Origin: Balaenoptera acutorostrata
Taxonomy: Eukaryota > Chordata > Mammalia > Artiodactyla > Balaenopteridae
Assembly (NCBI RefSeq): GCF_949987535.1
Contig: NC_080078.1
Span: forward strand, 31,950,942-32,014,941
Reading direction: 5' to 3'
DNA length: 64,000 nucleotides
Positions 11,632 through 24,746 of this stretch are shown here, one piece after another (positions within the stretch are counted from its first letter, which is position 1; the number at the start of each line of letters is the position of its first letter). The notes under the pieces were generated by a model. That model had not been told where the DNA came from and did no database searches. It saw only the letters and a program-made list of their open reading frames with translations. The position numbers and the translations under genes were made by a program.

Positions 11632-14600
11632 AGTGTTTTAAGGAACAGGTTAAAAAGAGAATCCTAATGTGATTTCTTGATAATGGGTGTGTTCCTTATC
11701 TTAACCTAGTGTCTAAACTCTTCTCATGGCTGGGCCCCCAAATAACATACCTTTACGTGCTAAGGGGTATCTAGAGAGTGGGATAGGTTTAATAACTACC
11801 ATAACCCTAATGCGTACCCTAACCCTAACTCCTACTCTAACCCTAACGCGTACCCTAATCCTAACCCGTACCCTAAACCGAGCCCTAACCCTAACACTAA
11901 CCCTAACCCTAACCCTAACCAATACCCTACGCCGCACCCGAACCCCTCCCCGAACCCGTACACTAAGCCGTACCCTAACCCTCACCCTCACCCTAACCCT
12001 AACCCTAAGCTACCCTTGACTGCTTTGCCTCCAATAGATTTCCTAAGCACTAGTGTTTTAAGGAACAGGTTAAAAAGAGAATCCTAATGTGATTTCTTGA
12101 TAATGGGTGTGTTCCTTATCTTATCCTAGTGTATAAACTCTTCTCCATGGCTGGACCCCCAAATAATATTCCTTTACATGCTAAGGGGTATCTAGAAAGT
12201 GGGGTAGGTTTAATAACTACCCTAAACCTAACGCGTACCATAACCCTAACCCCTACCCGAACCCTAACGCGTACCGTAATCCTAAACCGTAACCTAAACC
12301 GAGCCCTAACCCTAACACTAACCCTAACCCTAACCCATACCCTACGCCTTACCCGAACCCCTCCCCGAACCCGTACCCTAAGCCGTACCCTAAACCTCAC
12401 CCTAACCCTAACACTAAGCTACCCTTGATTGCTTCTGCCTCCAATAGATTTCCTAAGCACTACTGTTTTAAGGAACAGGTTAAAAAGAGAATCCTAATGT
12501 GATTTCTTGATAATGGGTGTGTTCCTTATCTTATCCTAGTGTCTAAACTCTTCTCCATGGCTGGATCCCCAAATAATATTCCTTTACGTGCTAAGGGGTA
12601 TCTAGAGAGTGGGATAGGTTTAATAAATACCCTAACTCTAACGCGTACCCTAACCCTAACCCCTACCCTAACCCTAACGCATACCCTAATCCTAACCCGT
12701 ACCCTAAACCGAGCCCTAAACCTATCCCTAACCCTAACCCTAACAAATGCCCTATGCCCTACACGAACCACTCCCCGAACCCGTACCCTAAGCCGTACCC
12801 TAACCTTCACCCTAACCCTAACCCAAACCCTAACCCTATCCCTAAGCTACCCTTGACTGCTTCTGCCTCCTATAGATTTCCTAAGCACTAGTGTTTTAAG
12901 GAACAGTTTAAAAATAGAATCCTAATGTGATTTCTTTATATGGGTGTTTTCCTTATCTTATCCTAGTGTCTAAACTCTTCTCCATGGCTGGACCCCCAAA
13001 TAATATTCCTTTACGTGCTAAGGGGTACCTAGAGAGTGGGATAGGTTTAATAACTACCTTAACCTTAAAGCGTACCCTAACCGTAACCCCTACCCTAACC
13101 CTAACGCGTACCCTAACCCTAACCCCTACCCTAACCCTAACGCGTACCGTAATTCTAACCCGTAAAGTAAACCGAGCCCTCACCCTAACACTAACCCTAA
13201 CCCTAACCCATACCCTACGCCGTACCCGATACCCTCCCCAAACCCGTACCCTAAGCCGTACCCTAACCCTCACCCTAAACTTAACCCTAACCCTAAGCTA
13301 CCCTTGACTGCTTCTGCCTCCAATAGATTTCCTAAGCACTAGTGTTTTAAGGAACAGGTTAAAAAGAGAATCCTAATGTGATTTCTTCATAATGGGTGTG
13401 TTCCTTATTTTATCGTAGTGTCTAAACTCTTCTCCATGGCTGGACCCCCAAATAATATTCCTTTACGTGCTAAGGGGTATCTAGAGAGTGTGATAGGTTT
13501 AATAACTACCCCAACCCTAATGCGTACCCTAACCCTAACCTCTACCATAACCTTAACGTGTACCCTAATCCTAACCCGTACCCTAAACCGAGCCCTAAAC
13601 CTAACACTAACAGTAACCCTAACCCTAAACCATACCCTATGCCCTACCCGAACCCCTCCCCGAACCCGTACCCTAAGTCGTACCCTAACCGTCACCCTAA
13701 CCCTAACCCTAAGCTACCCTTGACTGCTTCTGCCTCCAATAGATTTCCTAAGCACTAGTGTTTTAAGGAACAGGTTGAAAAGAGAATCCTAATGTGATTT
13801 CTTGATAATGGGTGTGTTCCTTATCTTATCCAAGTGTCTAAACTCTTCTCCAAGGCTGGACCCCCAAATAATATTCCTTTACGTGCTAAGGGGTATCTAG
13901 AGAGTGGGATAGGTTTAATAACTACCCTAACCCTAACGCATAACCTAACCCTAACCCCTACCCTAACCCTAACGCGTACCCTAATCCTATCCCGTACCCT
14001 AAACCGATCCCTAACTCTAACACTAACCCTAACCGAAACCCATACCCTACGCCTTACCGGAACCCCTCCCCGAACCCGTACCCTAAGTCGTACCCTAACC
14101 GTCACCCTAACCCTAACCCTAACCCTAAGCTACCCTTGACTGCTTCTGCCTCCAATAGATTTCCTAAGCACTAGTGTTTTAAGGAACAGGTTAAAAAGAG
14201 AATCCTAATGTGATTTCTTGATAATGGGTGTTTTCCTTATCTTATCCTAGTGTCTAAACTCTTCTCCATGGCTGGACCCCCAAATAATATTCCTTTACGT
14301 GCTAAGGGGTATCTGCAGAGTGGGATAGGTTTAATAACTACCCTAACCCTAATGCGTACACTAACCCTAACCCCTACCCTAACCCTAACGCGTACACTAA
14401 TCCTAACCCGTACCCTAAACCGAGCCCTAACCCTAACACTAACCATAACCCTAAACCTAACCCATACCCTACGCCGTACCCGATACCCTCCCCAAACCCG
14501 TACCCTAAGCCGTACCCTAACCCTCACCCTAAACTTAACCCTAACCCTAAGCTACCCTTGACTGCTTCTGCCTCCAATAGATTTCCTAAGCACTAGTGTT

Positions 14601-16258
14601 TTAAGGAACAGGTTAAAAAGAGAATCCTAATGTGATTTCTTCATAATGGGTGTGTTCCTTATCTTATCCTAGTGTCTAAACTCTTCTCCATGGCTGGACC
14701 CCCAAATAATATTCCTTTACGTGCTAAGGGGTATCTAGAGAGTGGGATAGGTTTAATAACTACCCTAACCCTAACCACTACCCTAACACTAACGCGTACT
14801 CTAATCCTAACCCGTACCCTAAACCGAGCCGTAACACTAAGACTAACCCTAACCCTAACCCTAAACCATACCCTACGCCGTACCCGAACCCCTCCCCTAA
14901 CGCGTACCCTAAGCCGTACCCTAACCCTCACCCTAACCCTAACCCTACCCCTAAGCTACCCTTGACTGCTTCTGCCTCCAATAGATTTCCTAAGCACTAG
15001 TGTTTTAAGGAACAAGTTAAAAAGAGAATCCTAATGTGATTTCTTGATAATGGGTGTGTTCCTTATCTTATCGTAGTGTCTAAACTCTTCTCCATGGCTG
15101 GACCCCCAAATAATATTCCTTTACATGCTAAGGGGTATCTAGAAAGTGGGGTAGGTTTAATAACTACCCTAAACCTAACGCGTACCATAACCCTAACCCC
15201 TACCCGAACCCTAACGCGTACCGTAATCCTAAACCGTAACCTAAACCGAGCCCTAACCCTAACACTAACCCTAACCCTAACCCATACCCTACGCCTTACC
15301 CGAACCCCTCCCCGAACCCGTACCCTAAGCCGTACCCTAAACCTCACCCTAACCCTAACCCTAACACTAAGCTACCCTTGATTGCTTCTGCCTCCAATAG
15401 ATTTCCTAAGCACTAGTGTTTTAAGGAACAGGTTAAAAAGAGAATCCTAATGTGATTTCTTGATAATGGGTGTGTTCCTTATCTTATCCTAGTGTCTAAA
15501 CTCTTCTCCATGGCTGGACCCCCAAATAATATTCCTTTACCTGCTAAGGGGTATCTAGAGAGTGGGATAGGTTTAATAACTACCCTAACCCTAACACGTA
15601 CCCTAACCCTAACCGCTACCCTAACCCTAACGCGTAACCTAATCCTAACCCATACCCTAAACCGAGCCCTAACCCTAACACTAACCCTAACCCTAACCCT
15701 AACCCATACCCTACGCCGTACCCGATACCCTCCCCAAACCCGTACCCTAACCCGTACCCTAACCCTCACCGTAACCCTAACCCTAACCCTAAGCTACACT
15801 TGACTGCTTCTGCCTCCAATAGATTTCCTAAGCACTAGTGTTTTAAGGAACAGTTTAAAAAGAGAATCCTAATGTGATTTCCTGATAATGGGTATGTTCC
15901 TTATCCTATCCTAGTGTCTAAACTCTTCTCCATGGCTGGACCCCCAAATAATATTCCTTTACGTGCTAAGGGCTATCTAGAGAGGGGGATAGGTTAAATA
16001 ACTACCCTAACCCTAATGCGTACCCTAACCCTAACCCCTACCCTAACCCTAACGCGTACCCTAATCCTAACCCGTACCATAAACCGAGCCCTATCCCTAA
16101 CACTATCCCTAAACCTAACCCCAACCTATACCCTACGCCGTACCCGAACCCCTCCACAAACCCGTACCCTAAGCCGTACCCTAACCCTCACCCTAACCCT
16201 AACCCTAACTCTAAGCTACCCTTGACTGCTTCTGCCTCCAATAGATTTCCTAAGCACT
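11632..16258 (+). repeat. Region A, 11-unit block A3 (4627 bp)
   Basis: Unit starts are 11632, 12052, 12462, 12890, 13341, 13757, 14173, 14595, 14999, 15415 and 15837. Compared with the order in 1-6880, these units look like types 1, 2, 4, 5, 7, 8, 9, 12, a 13/2 chimera, 15 and 16, so the order is preserved but some types are missing. Units 37 and 38 at the end repeat units 26 and 27. Unit 28 has CTTCTCATGG with one C lost, a mark shared with unit 39. Confidence 0.85.
14999..15414 (+). repeat. Unit 36, chimeric unit
   Basis: The first part of the head has AACAAG and ATCGTAG like units 13 and 24. From about 15120 onward it has TTTACATGC, CTAGAAAGTGGGGTAGG and the CCATAACCC/CCCGAACCC body of units 29 and 40. 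The switch falls within the head between the GTGTCTAAAC and TTTACATGC motifs. It records an exchange between non-neighbouring units. Confidence 0.75.
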
Positions 16259-19200
16259 AGTGTTTTAAGGAACAGGTTAAAAAGAGAATCCTAATGTGAT
16301 TTCTTGATAATGGGTGTGTTCCTTATCTTAACCTAGTGTCTAAACTCTTCTCATGGCTGGGCCCCCAAATAACATACCTTTACGTGCTAAGGGGTATCTA
16401 GAGAGTGGGATAGGTTTAATAACTACCATAACCCTAATGCGTACCCTAACCCTAACTCCTACTCTAACCCTAACGCGTACCCTAATCCTAACCCGTACCC
16501 TAAACCGAGCCCTAACCCTAACACTAACCCTAACCCTAACCCTAACCCATACCCTACGCCGCACCCGAACCCCTCCCCGAACCCGTACCCTAAGCCGTAC
16601 CCTAACCCTCACCCTCACCCTAACCCTAACCCTAAGCTACCCTTGACTGCTTTGCCTCCAATAGATTTCCTAAGCACTAGTGTTTTAAGGAACAGGTTAA
16701 AAAGAGAATCCTAATGTGATTTCTTGATAATGGGTGTGTTCCTTATCTTATCCTAGTGTATAAACTCTTCTCCATGGCTGGACCCCCAAATAATATTCCT
16801 TTACATGCTAAGGGGTATCTAGAAAGTGGGGTAGGTTTAATAACTACCCTAAACCTAACGCGTACCATAACCCTAACCCCTACCCGAACCCTAACGCGTA
16901 CCGTAATCCTAAACCGTAACCTAAACCGAGCCCTAACCCTAACACTAACCCTAACCCTAACCCATACCCTACGCCTTACCCGAACCCCTCCCCGAACCCG
17001 TACCCTAAGCCGTACCCTAAACCTCACCCTAACCCTAACACTAAGCTACCCTTGATTGCTTCTGCCTCCAATAGATTTCCTAAGCACTACTGTTTTAAGG
17101 AACAGGTTAAAAAGAGACTCCTAATGTGATTTCTTGATAATGGGTGTGTTCCTTATCTTATCCTAGTGTCTAAACTCTTCTCCATGGCTGGATCCCCAAA
17201 TAATATTCCTTTACGTGCTAAGGGGTATCTAGAGAGTGGGATAGGTTTAATAAATACCCTAACTCTAACGCGTACCCTAACCCTAACCCCTACCCTAACC
17301 CTAACGCATACCCTAATCCTAACCCGTACCCTAAACCGAGCCCTAAACCTATCCCTAACCCTAACCCTAACAAATGCCCTATGCCCTACACGAACCACTC
17401 CCCGAACCCGTACCCTAAGCCGTACCCTAACCTTCACCCTAACCCTAACCCAAACCCTAACCCTATCCCTAAGCTACCCTTGACTGCTTCTGCCTCCAAT
17501 AGATTTCCTAAGCACTAGTGTTTTAAGGAACAGTTTAAAAATAGAATCCTAATGTGATTTCTTTATATGGGTGTTTTCCTTATCTTATCCTAGTGTCTAA
17601 ACTCTTCTCCATGGCTGGACCCCCAAATAATATTCCTTTACGTGCTAAGGGGTACCTAGAGAGTGGGATAGGTTTAATAACTACCTTAACCTTAAAGCGT
17701 ACCCTAACCGTAACCCCTACCCTAACCCTAACGCGTACCCTAACCCTAACCCCTACCCTAACCCTAACGCGTACCGTAATTCTAACCCGTAAAGTAAACC
17801 GAGCCCTCACCCTAACACTAACCCATACCCTACGCCGTACCCGATACCCTCCCCAAACCCGTACCCTAAGCCGTACCCTAACCCTCACCCTAACCCTAAC
17901 CCTAACCCTAAGCTACCCTTGACTGCTTCTGCCTCCAATAGATTTCCTAAGCACTAGTGTTTTAAGGAACAGGTTAAAAAGAGAATCCTAATGTGATTTC
18001 TTCATAATGGGTGTGTTCTTTATCTTATCCTAGTGTCTAAACTCTTCTCCATGGCTGGACCCCCAAATAATATTCCTTTACGTTCTAAGGGGTATCTAGA
18101 GAGTGGGATAGGTTTAATAAGTACCCTAACTCTAACGCGTACCCTAACCCTAACCCCTACCCTAACCCTAATGCGTACCCTAATCCTAACCCGTAACCTA
18201 AACCGAGCCCAAACCCTAACACTAACCCTAACACTAACGCTAACCCATACCCTACGCCGTACCCGATACGCTCCCCAAACCCGTACCCTAAGCCGTACCC
18301 TAACCCTCACCCTAAACTTAACCCTAACCCTAAGCTACCCTTGACTGCTTCTGCCTCCAATAGATTTCCTAAGCACTAGTGTTTTAAGGAACAGGTTAAA
18401 AAGAGAATCCTAATGTGATTTCTTCATAATGGGTGTGTTCCTTATCTTATCCTAGTGTCTAAACTCTTCTCCATGGCTGGACCCCCAAATAATATTCCTT
18501 TACGTGCTAAGGGGTATCTAGAGAGTGTGATAGGTTTAATAAGTACCCTAAACTTAACGCGTACCCTAACCCTAACCCCTACCTAACCCTAACGCGTACC
18601 CTAATCCTAACCCGTACCCTAAACCGAGCCCAAACCCTAACACTAACCGTAACCCTAAGCCTAACCCATACCCTACGCCGTACACGATACCCTCCCCAAA
18701 CCCGTACCCTAAGCCGTACCCTAACCCTCACCCTAAACCTAACCCTAACACTAAGCTACCCTTGACTGCTTCTGCCTCCAATAGATTTCCTAAGCACTAG
18801 TGTTTTAAGGAACAGGTTAAAAAGAGAATCCTAATGTGATTTCTTGATAATGGGTGTGTTCCTTATCTTATCCTAGTGTCTAAACTCTTCTCAATGGCTG
18901 GACCCCCAAATAATATTCCTTTACGTGCTAAGGGGTATCTAGAGAGTGGGATAGGTTTAATAACTACCCTAACCCAAAAGCGTACCCTAACCCTAAACCG
19001 AACCCTAACACTAATGCGTACCATAATCCTAACCCATACCCTAAACCGAGCCCTAATCCTAACACTAACTCTAAACCTAACCCTAACACATACCCTACGC
19101 CGTACCCGAACCCCTCCCCCAACCCGTACCCTAAGCCGTACCCTAACCCTCACCCTAACCCTAACCCTAACCCTAAGCTACCCTTGACTTCTTCTGCCTC

Positions 19201-20057
19201 CAATAGATTTCCTAAGCACTAGTGTTTTAAGGAAGAGTTAAAAAGAGAATCCTAATGTGATTTCTTCATAATGGGTGTGTTCCTTATCTTATCCGAGTGT
19301 CTAAACTCTTCTCCATGGCTGGACCCCCAAATAATATTCCTTTACGTGCTAAGGGGTATCTAGAGAGTGGGATAGGTATAATAACTACCCTAACCCAAAC
19401 GCGTACCGTAACCCTAACCCCTACCCTAACCCTAACGCGTACCCTAATCCTAACCCGTACCCTAAACCGAGCCCTAAGCCTAACACTAACCCTAACCCTA
19501 AGCCTAACCCATACCCTACACCGTACCCGAACCCCTCCCCGAACCCGTACCCTAAGTCGTACCCTAACCCTCACCCTAACCCTAACCCTAACCCTAAGCT
19601 TCCCTTGACTGCTTCTGCCTCCAACAGATTTCCTAAGCACTAGTGTTTTAAGGAACAGGTTAAAAAGAGAATCCTAATGTGATTTCTTGATAATGGGTGT
19701 GTTCTTTATCTTATCGTAGTGTCTAAACTCTTCTCCATGGCTGGACCCCCAAATAATATTACTTTACGTGCTAAGGGGTATCTAGAGAGTGGGATAGGTT
19801 TAATAACTACCCTAACCCTAATGCGTACCCTAACCCTAAACCCTACCCTAACCCTATCGCGTACCCTAATTCTAACCCATACCCTAAACCGAGCCCTAAC
19901 CCTAACACTAACCCTAACACTAACCCATACCCTACGCCTTACCGGAACCCCTCCCCGAATCCGTACCCTAAGCCGTACCCTAACCCTCACCCTAAACCTA
20001 ACCCTAACACTAAGCTACCCTTGACTGCTTCTGCCTCCAATAGATTTCCTAAGCAGT
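16259..20057 (+). repeat. Region A, units 39-47
   Basis: Unit starts are 16259, 16679, 17089, 17517, 17956, 18378, 18799, 19221 and 19642. Units 39-42 repeat units 28-31 at an offset of 4627 bp. Units 43 and 44 are of the types seen at 2137 and 4290. Unit 45 carries the body that appears as a patch in unit 24. Unit 46 has GGAAGAGTT with a base lost. Unit 47 resembles unit 13 without its doubled end. Confidence 0.85.
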
Positions 20058-23000
20058 AGTGTTTTAAGGAACAAGTTAAAAAGAGAATCCTAATGTGATT
20101 TCTTGATAATGGGTGTGTTCCTTATCTTATCCTAGTGTCTAAACTCTTCTCCATGGCTGGACCCCCAAATAATATTCCTTTACGTGCTAAGGGGTATCTG
20201 GAGAGTGGGATAGGTTTAATAACTACCCTAACCCTAAAGCGTACCCTAACCCTAACCCCTACCCTTACCCTAACGCGTACCCTAATCCTAACCCGTACCC
20301 AAAACCGAGCCCTAACCCTAACACTAACCCTAACCCATACCCTACGCCGTACCCGAACCCCTCACCGAACCCGTACCCTAAGCCGTACCCTAACCCTCAC
20401 CCTAACTCTAACCCTAACCCTAACCTATACCCTACGCCATACCCGAACCCCTCCCCGAACCCGTACCCTAAGCCGTACCCTAAGCCGTACCCTAACCCTA
20501 ACCCTAACCCTAAACTACCCTTGACTGCTTCTGCCTCCAATAGATTTCCTAAGCACTAGTGTTTTAAGGAACAGGTTAAAAAGAGAATCCTAATGTGATT
20601 TCCTGATAATGGGTGTGTTCCTTATCTTATCGTAGTGTCTAAACTCTTCGCCATGGCTGGACCCCCAAATAATATTCCTTTATGTGCTAAGGGGTATGTA
20701 GAGAGTGGGATAGGTTTAATAACTACCCTAACCCTAATGCGTACCCTAACCCTAACCCCTACCCTAACCCTAACGCGTATCCTCTTCCTAACCCGTACTC
20801 TAAACCGAGCCCTAACCCTAATACGAACCCTAACCCTAACCCTAATCCATACGCTACGCCGTACCCGAACCCCTCCCCGAACCCGTACCCTAAGCCGTAC
20901 CCTAACCCTCACCGTAACCGTATCCCTAACCCTAAGCTACCCTTGACTGCTTCTGCCTTCAGTAGATTTCATAAGCACTAGTGTTTTAAGGAACAGGTTA
21001 AAAAGAGAATCCTAATGTGATTTCTTGATAATGTGTGTGTTCCTTATCTTATCCTAGTGTCTAAGCCCTTCTCCATGGCTGGATCCCCAAATAATATTCC
21101 TTTACGTGCTAAGGGGTATCAAGAGAGTGGGATAGGTTTAATAACTACCCTAACCCTAACGCGTACCCTAACCCTAACCCCTACCCTAACACAAACGCGT
21201 ACCCTAATCCTAACCCGTACACTAAACCGAGCCCTAATCCTAACACTAACTCTAACCCTAACCTTAACCCATACCCTACGCCGTACCCGAACCCCTCACC
21301 GAACCCGTACCCTAAGCCGGACCCTAACCATCACCCTAACCGTAACCCTAACCCTAAGCTACCCTTTACTACTTCTGCCTCCAATAGATTTCCTAAGCAC
21401 TAGGGTTTTAAGGAACAGGTTAAAAAGAGAATCCTAATGTGATTTCCTGATAATGGGTGTGTTCCTTATCTTATCCTAGTGTCTAAACTCTTCTCCATGG
21501 CTGGACCCCCAAATAATATTCCTTTACGTGCTAAGGGGTATCTAGAGAGTGGGATAGGTTTAATAACTACCCTAACCCTAATGCGTACCCTAACCCTAAC
21601 CCATACCCTAATCCTAACGCGTACCCTAATCCTAAACCGTACCCTAAACCGAGCCCTAACCCTAACACTAACCCTAAGACTAAAGCATACCCTACGCCTT
21701 ATCGGAATCCCTCCCCGAACCCGTACCCTAAGCCGTACCCTAACCCTCACCCTAAACCTAACCCTAACACTAAGCTACCCTTGACTGCTTCTGCCTCCAA
21801 TAGATTTCCTAAGCACTAGTGTTTTAAGGAACAAGTTAAAAAGAGAATCCTAATGTGATTTCTTGATAATGGGTGTGTTCCTTATCGTATCCTAGTGTCT
21901 AAACTCTTCTCTATGGCTGAAACCCGAAATAATATTCCTTTACGTGATAAGGGGTATCTAGAGAGTGGGATAGGTTTAATAACTACCCTAACCCTAATGC
22001 GTACCCTAACCCTAACCCCTACCCTAACCCTAACGCGTATCCTATTCCTAACCCGTACCCTAAACCGAGCCCTAACCCTAATACTAACCCTAACCCTAAC
22101 CCTAATCCATACCCTACGCCGTACCCGAACCCCTCCCTGAACCCGTACCCTAAGCCGTACCCTAACCCTCACCATAACCCTAACCCTAACCCTAAGCTAC
22201 CCTTGACTGCTTCTGCCTCCAGTAGATTTCCTAAGCACTAGTGTTTTAAGGAACAGGTTAAAAAGAGAATCCTAATGTGATTTCTTGATAATCGGTGTGT
22301 TCCTTATCTTATCCTAGTGTCTAAAGTCTTCTCCATGGCTGGACCCCCAAATAATATTCCTTTACGTGCTAAGGTCTATGTAGAGAGTGGGATAGGTTTA
22401 ATAACTACCCTAACCCTAACGCGTACCCTAACCCTAAACCCTACCCGAACCCTAACGCGTACCCTAATCCTAACTCGTACCCTAAACCGAGCCCTAACCC
22501 TAACACTAACCCTAACCCTAACCCTAACCCATACCGTACGCCGTACCCGATTCTTTCCTAAAACCCGTACCCTAACCCGTACCCTAACCCTCACCCTAAA
22601 CCTAACCCTAACCCTAAGCTACCCTTGACTGCTTCTGCCTCCAATAGATTTCCTAAGCACTAGTGTTTTAAGGAACAGGTTAAAAAGAGAATCCTTATGT
22701 GATTTACTGATAATGGGTGTGTTCCTTATCTTATCCTAGTGTCTAAACTCTTCTCCATGGCTGGACCCCCAAATAATATTCCTTTACGTGCTAAGGGGTA
22801 TCTAGAGAGTGGGATAGGTTTAATAAATACCCTAACCCTAATGCGTACCCTAACCCTAACCCCTACCCTAACCCTAACGCGTACCCTAATCCTAACCCGT
22901 ACCCTAAACCGAGCCCTAACCCTAACACTAACCCTAACCCTAACCCATACCCTACGCCGTACCCGATTCCCTCCCCAAACCCGTACCCTAACCCGTACCC

Positions 23001-24746
23001 TAACCCTCACCCTAAACGTAACCCTAACCCTAAGCTACCCTTGAGTGCTTCTGCGTCCAATAGATTTCCTAAGCAGTAGTGTTTTAAGGAACAGGTTAAA
23101 AAGAGAATCCTAATGTGATTTCCTGATAATGGGTGTGTTCCTTATCTTATCCTAGTGTCTAAACTCTTCTCCATGGCTGGACCCCCAAATAATATTCCTT
23201 TACGTGCTAAGGGGTATCTAGAGAGTGGGATAGGTTTAATAACTACCCTAACACTAATGCGTACCCTAACCCTAACCCATACCCTAATCCTAACGCGTAC
23301 CCTAATCCTAAACCGTACCCTAAACCGAGCCCTAACCCTAACACTAACCCTAAGACTAAAGCATACCCTACGCCTTATCGGAATCCCTCCCCGAACCCGT
23401 ACCCTAAGCCGTACCCTAACCCTCACCCTAAACCTAACCCTAACACTAAGCTAACCTTGACTGCTTCTGCCTCCAATAGATTTCCTAAGCACTAGTGTTT
23501 TAAGGAACAAGTTAAAAAGAGAATCCTAATGTGATTTCTTGATAATGGGTGTGTTCCTTATCGTATCCTAGTGTCTAAACTCTTCTCTATGGCTGGAACC
23601 CGAAATAATATTCCTTTACGTGATAAGGGGTATCTAGAGAATGGGATAGGTTTAATAACTACCCTAACCCTAATGCGTACCCTAACCCTAACCCCTACCC
23701 TAAACCTAACGCGTATCCTATTCCTAACCCGTACCCTAAACCGAGCCCTAACCCTAATACTAACCCTAACCCTAACCCTAATCCATACCCTACGCCGTAC
23801 CCGAACCCCTCCCTGAACCCGTACCCTAAGCCGTACCCTAACCCTCACCCTAACCCTAACCCTAACCCTAAGCTACCCTTGACTGCTTCTGCCTCCAGTA
23901 GATTTCCTAAGCACTAGTGTTTTAAGGAACAGGTTAAAAAGAGAATCCTAATGTGATTTCTTGAAAATGTGTGTGTTCCTTATCTTATCCTAGTGTCTAA
24001 GCTCTTCTCCATGGCTGGACACCCAAATAATATTCCTTTACGTGCTAAGGGGTATCCAGAGAGTGGGATAGGTTTAATAACTACCCTAACCGTAACGCGT
24101 ACCCTAACCCCTACCCTAACACAAACGCTTACCCTAATCCTAACCCGTACACTAAACCGAGCCCTAACCCTAACACTAACCCTAACCCTAACCCTAAGCC
24201 ATACCCTACGCCGTACCCGAACCCCTCCCCTTAGCCGTACCCTAAGCCGGACCCTAACCCTCACCCTAACCCTAACCCTAACCCTAAGCTACCCTTGACT
24301 GCTTCTGCCCCCAACAGATTTCTTAAGCACTAGTGTATAAGGAAAAGGTTAAAAAGAGAATCCTAATGTGATTTCTTGATAATGGGTGCGTTCCTTATCT
24401 TATCGTAGTGTCTAAACTCTTCTCCATGGCTGGACCCCCAAATAATATTCCTGTACGTGCTAAGGGGTATCTAGAGCGTGGGATAGGTTTAATAACTACC
24501 CTAACCCTAACGCGTACCCTCACCCTAACCCCTACCCTAACCCTAACGCGTACCCTAATCCTAACCCATACCCTAAACCGAGCCCTAACCCTAACACTAA
24601 ACCTAACCCTAAACCATACCCTACGCCTTACCGGAACTCCTCCCCGAACCGGTACCCTAAGCCGTACCCTAACCCTCACCCTAAACCTAACCCTAACACT
24701 AAGCTACCCTTGACTGCTTCTGCGTCCAATAGATTTCCTAAGCACT
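20058..24746 (+). repeat. Region B, units 48-58, with a 4-unit repeat
   Basis: Unit starts are 20058, 20558, 20980, 21402, 21818, 22240, 22662, 23078, 23494, 23916 and 24332. Units 51-52 (21402-22239) recur as units 55-56 (23078-23915), an offset of 1676 bp or four units, sharing CCTTATCGG, AAGCATACC, GAACCCGAAATAAT-type and CCCTCCCTGAAC features. Unit 48 is 500 bp with a doubled body end. Unit 57 ends where the GTGTATAAGG junction variant begins unit 58. Confidence 0.85.
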
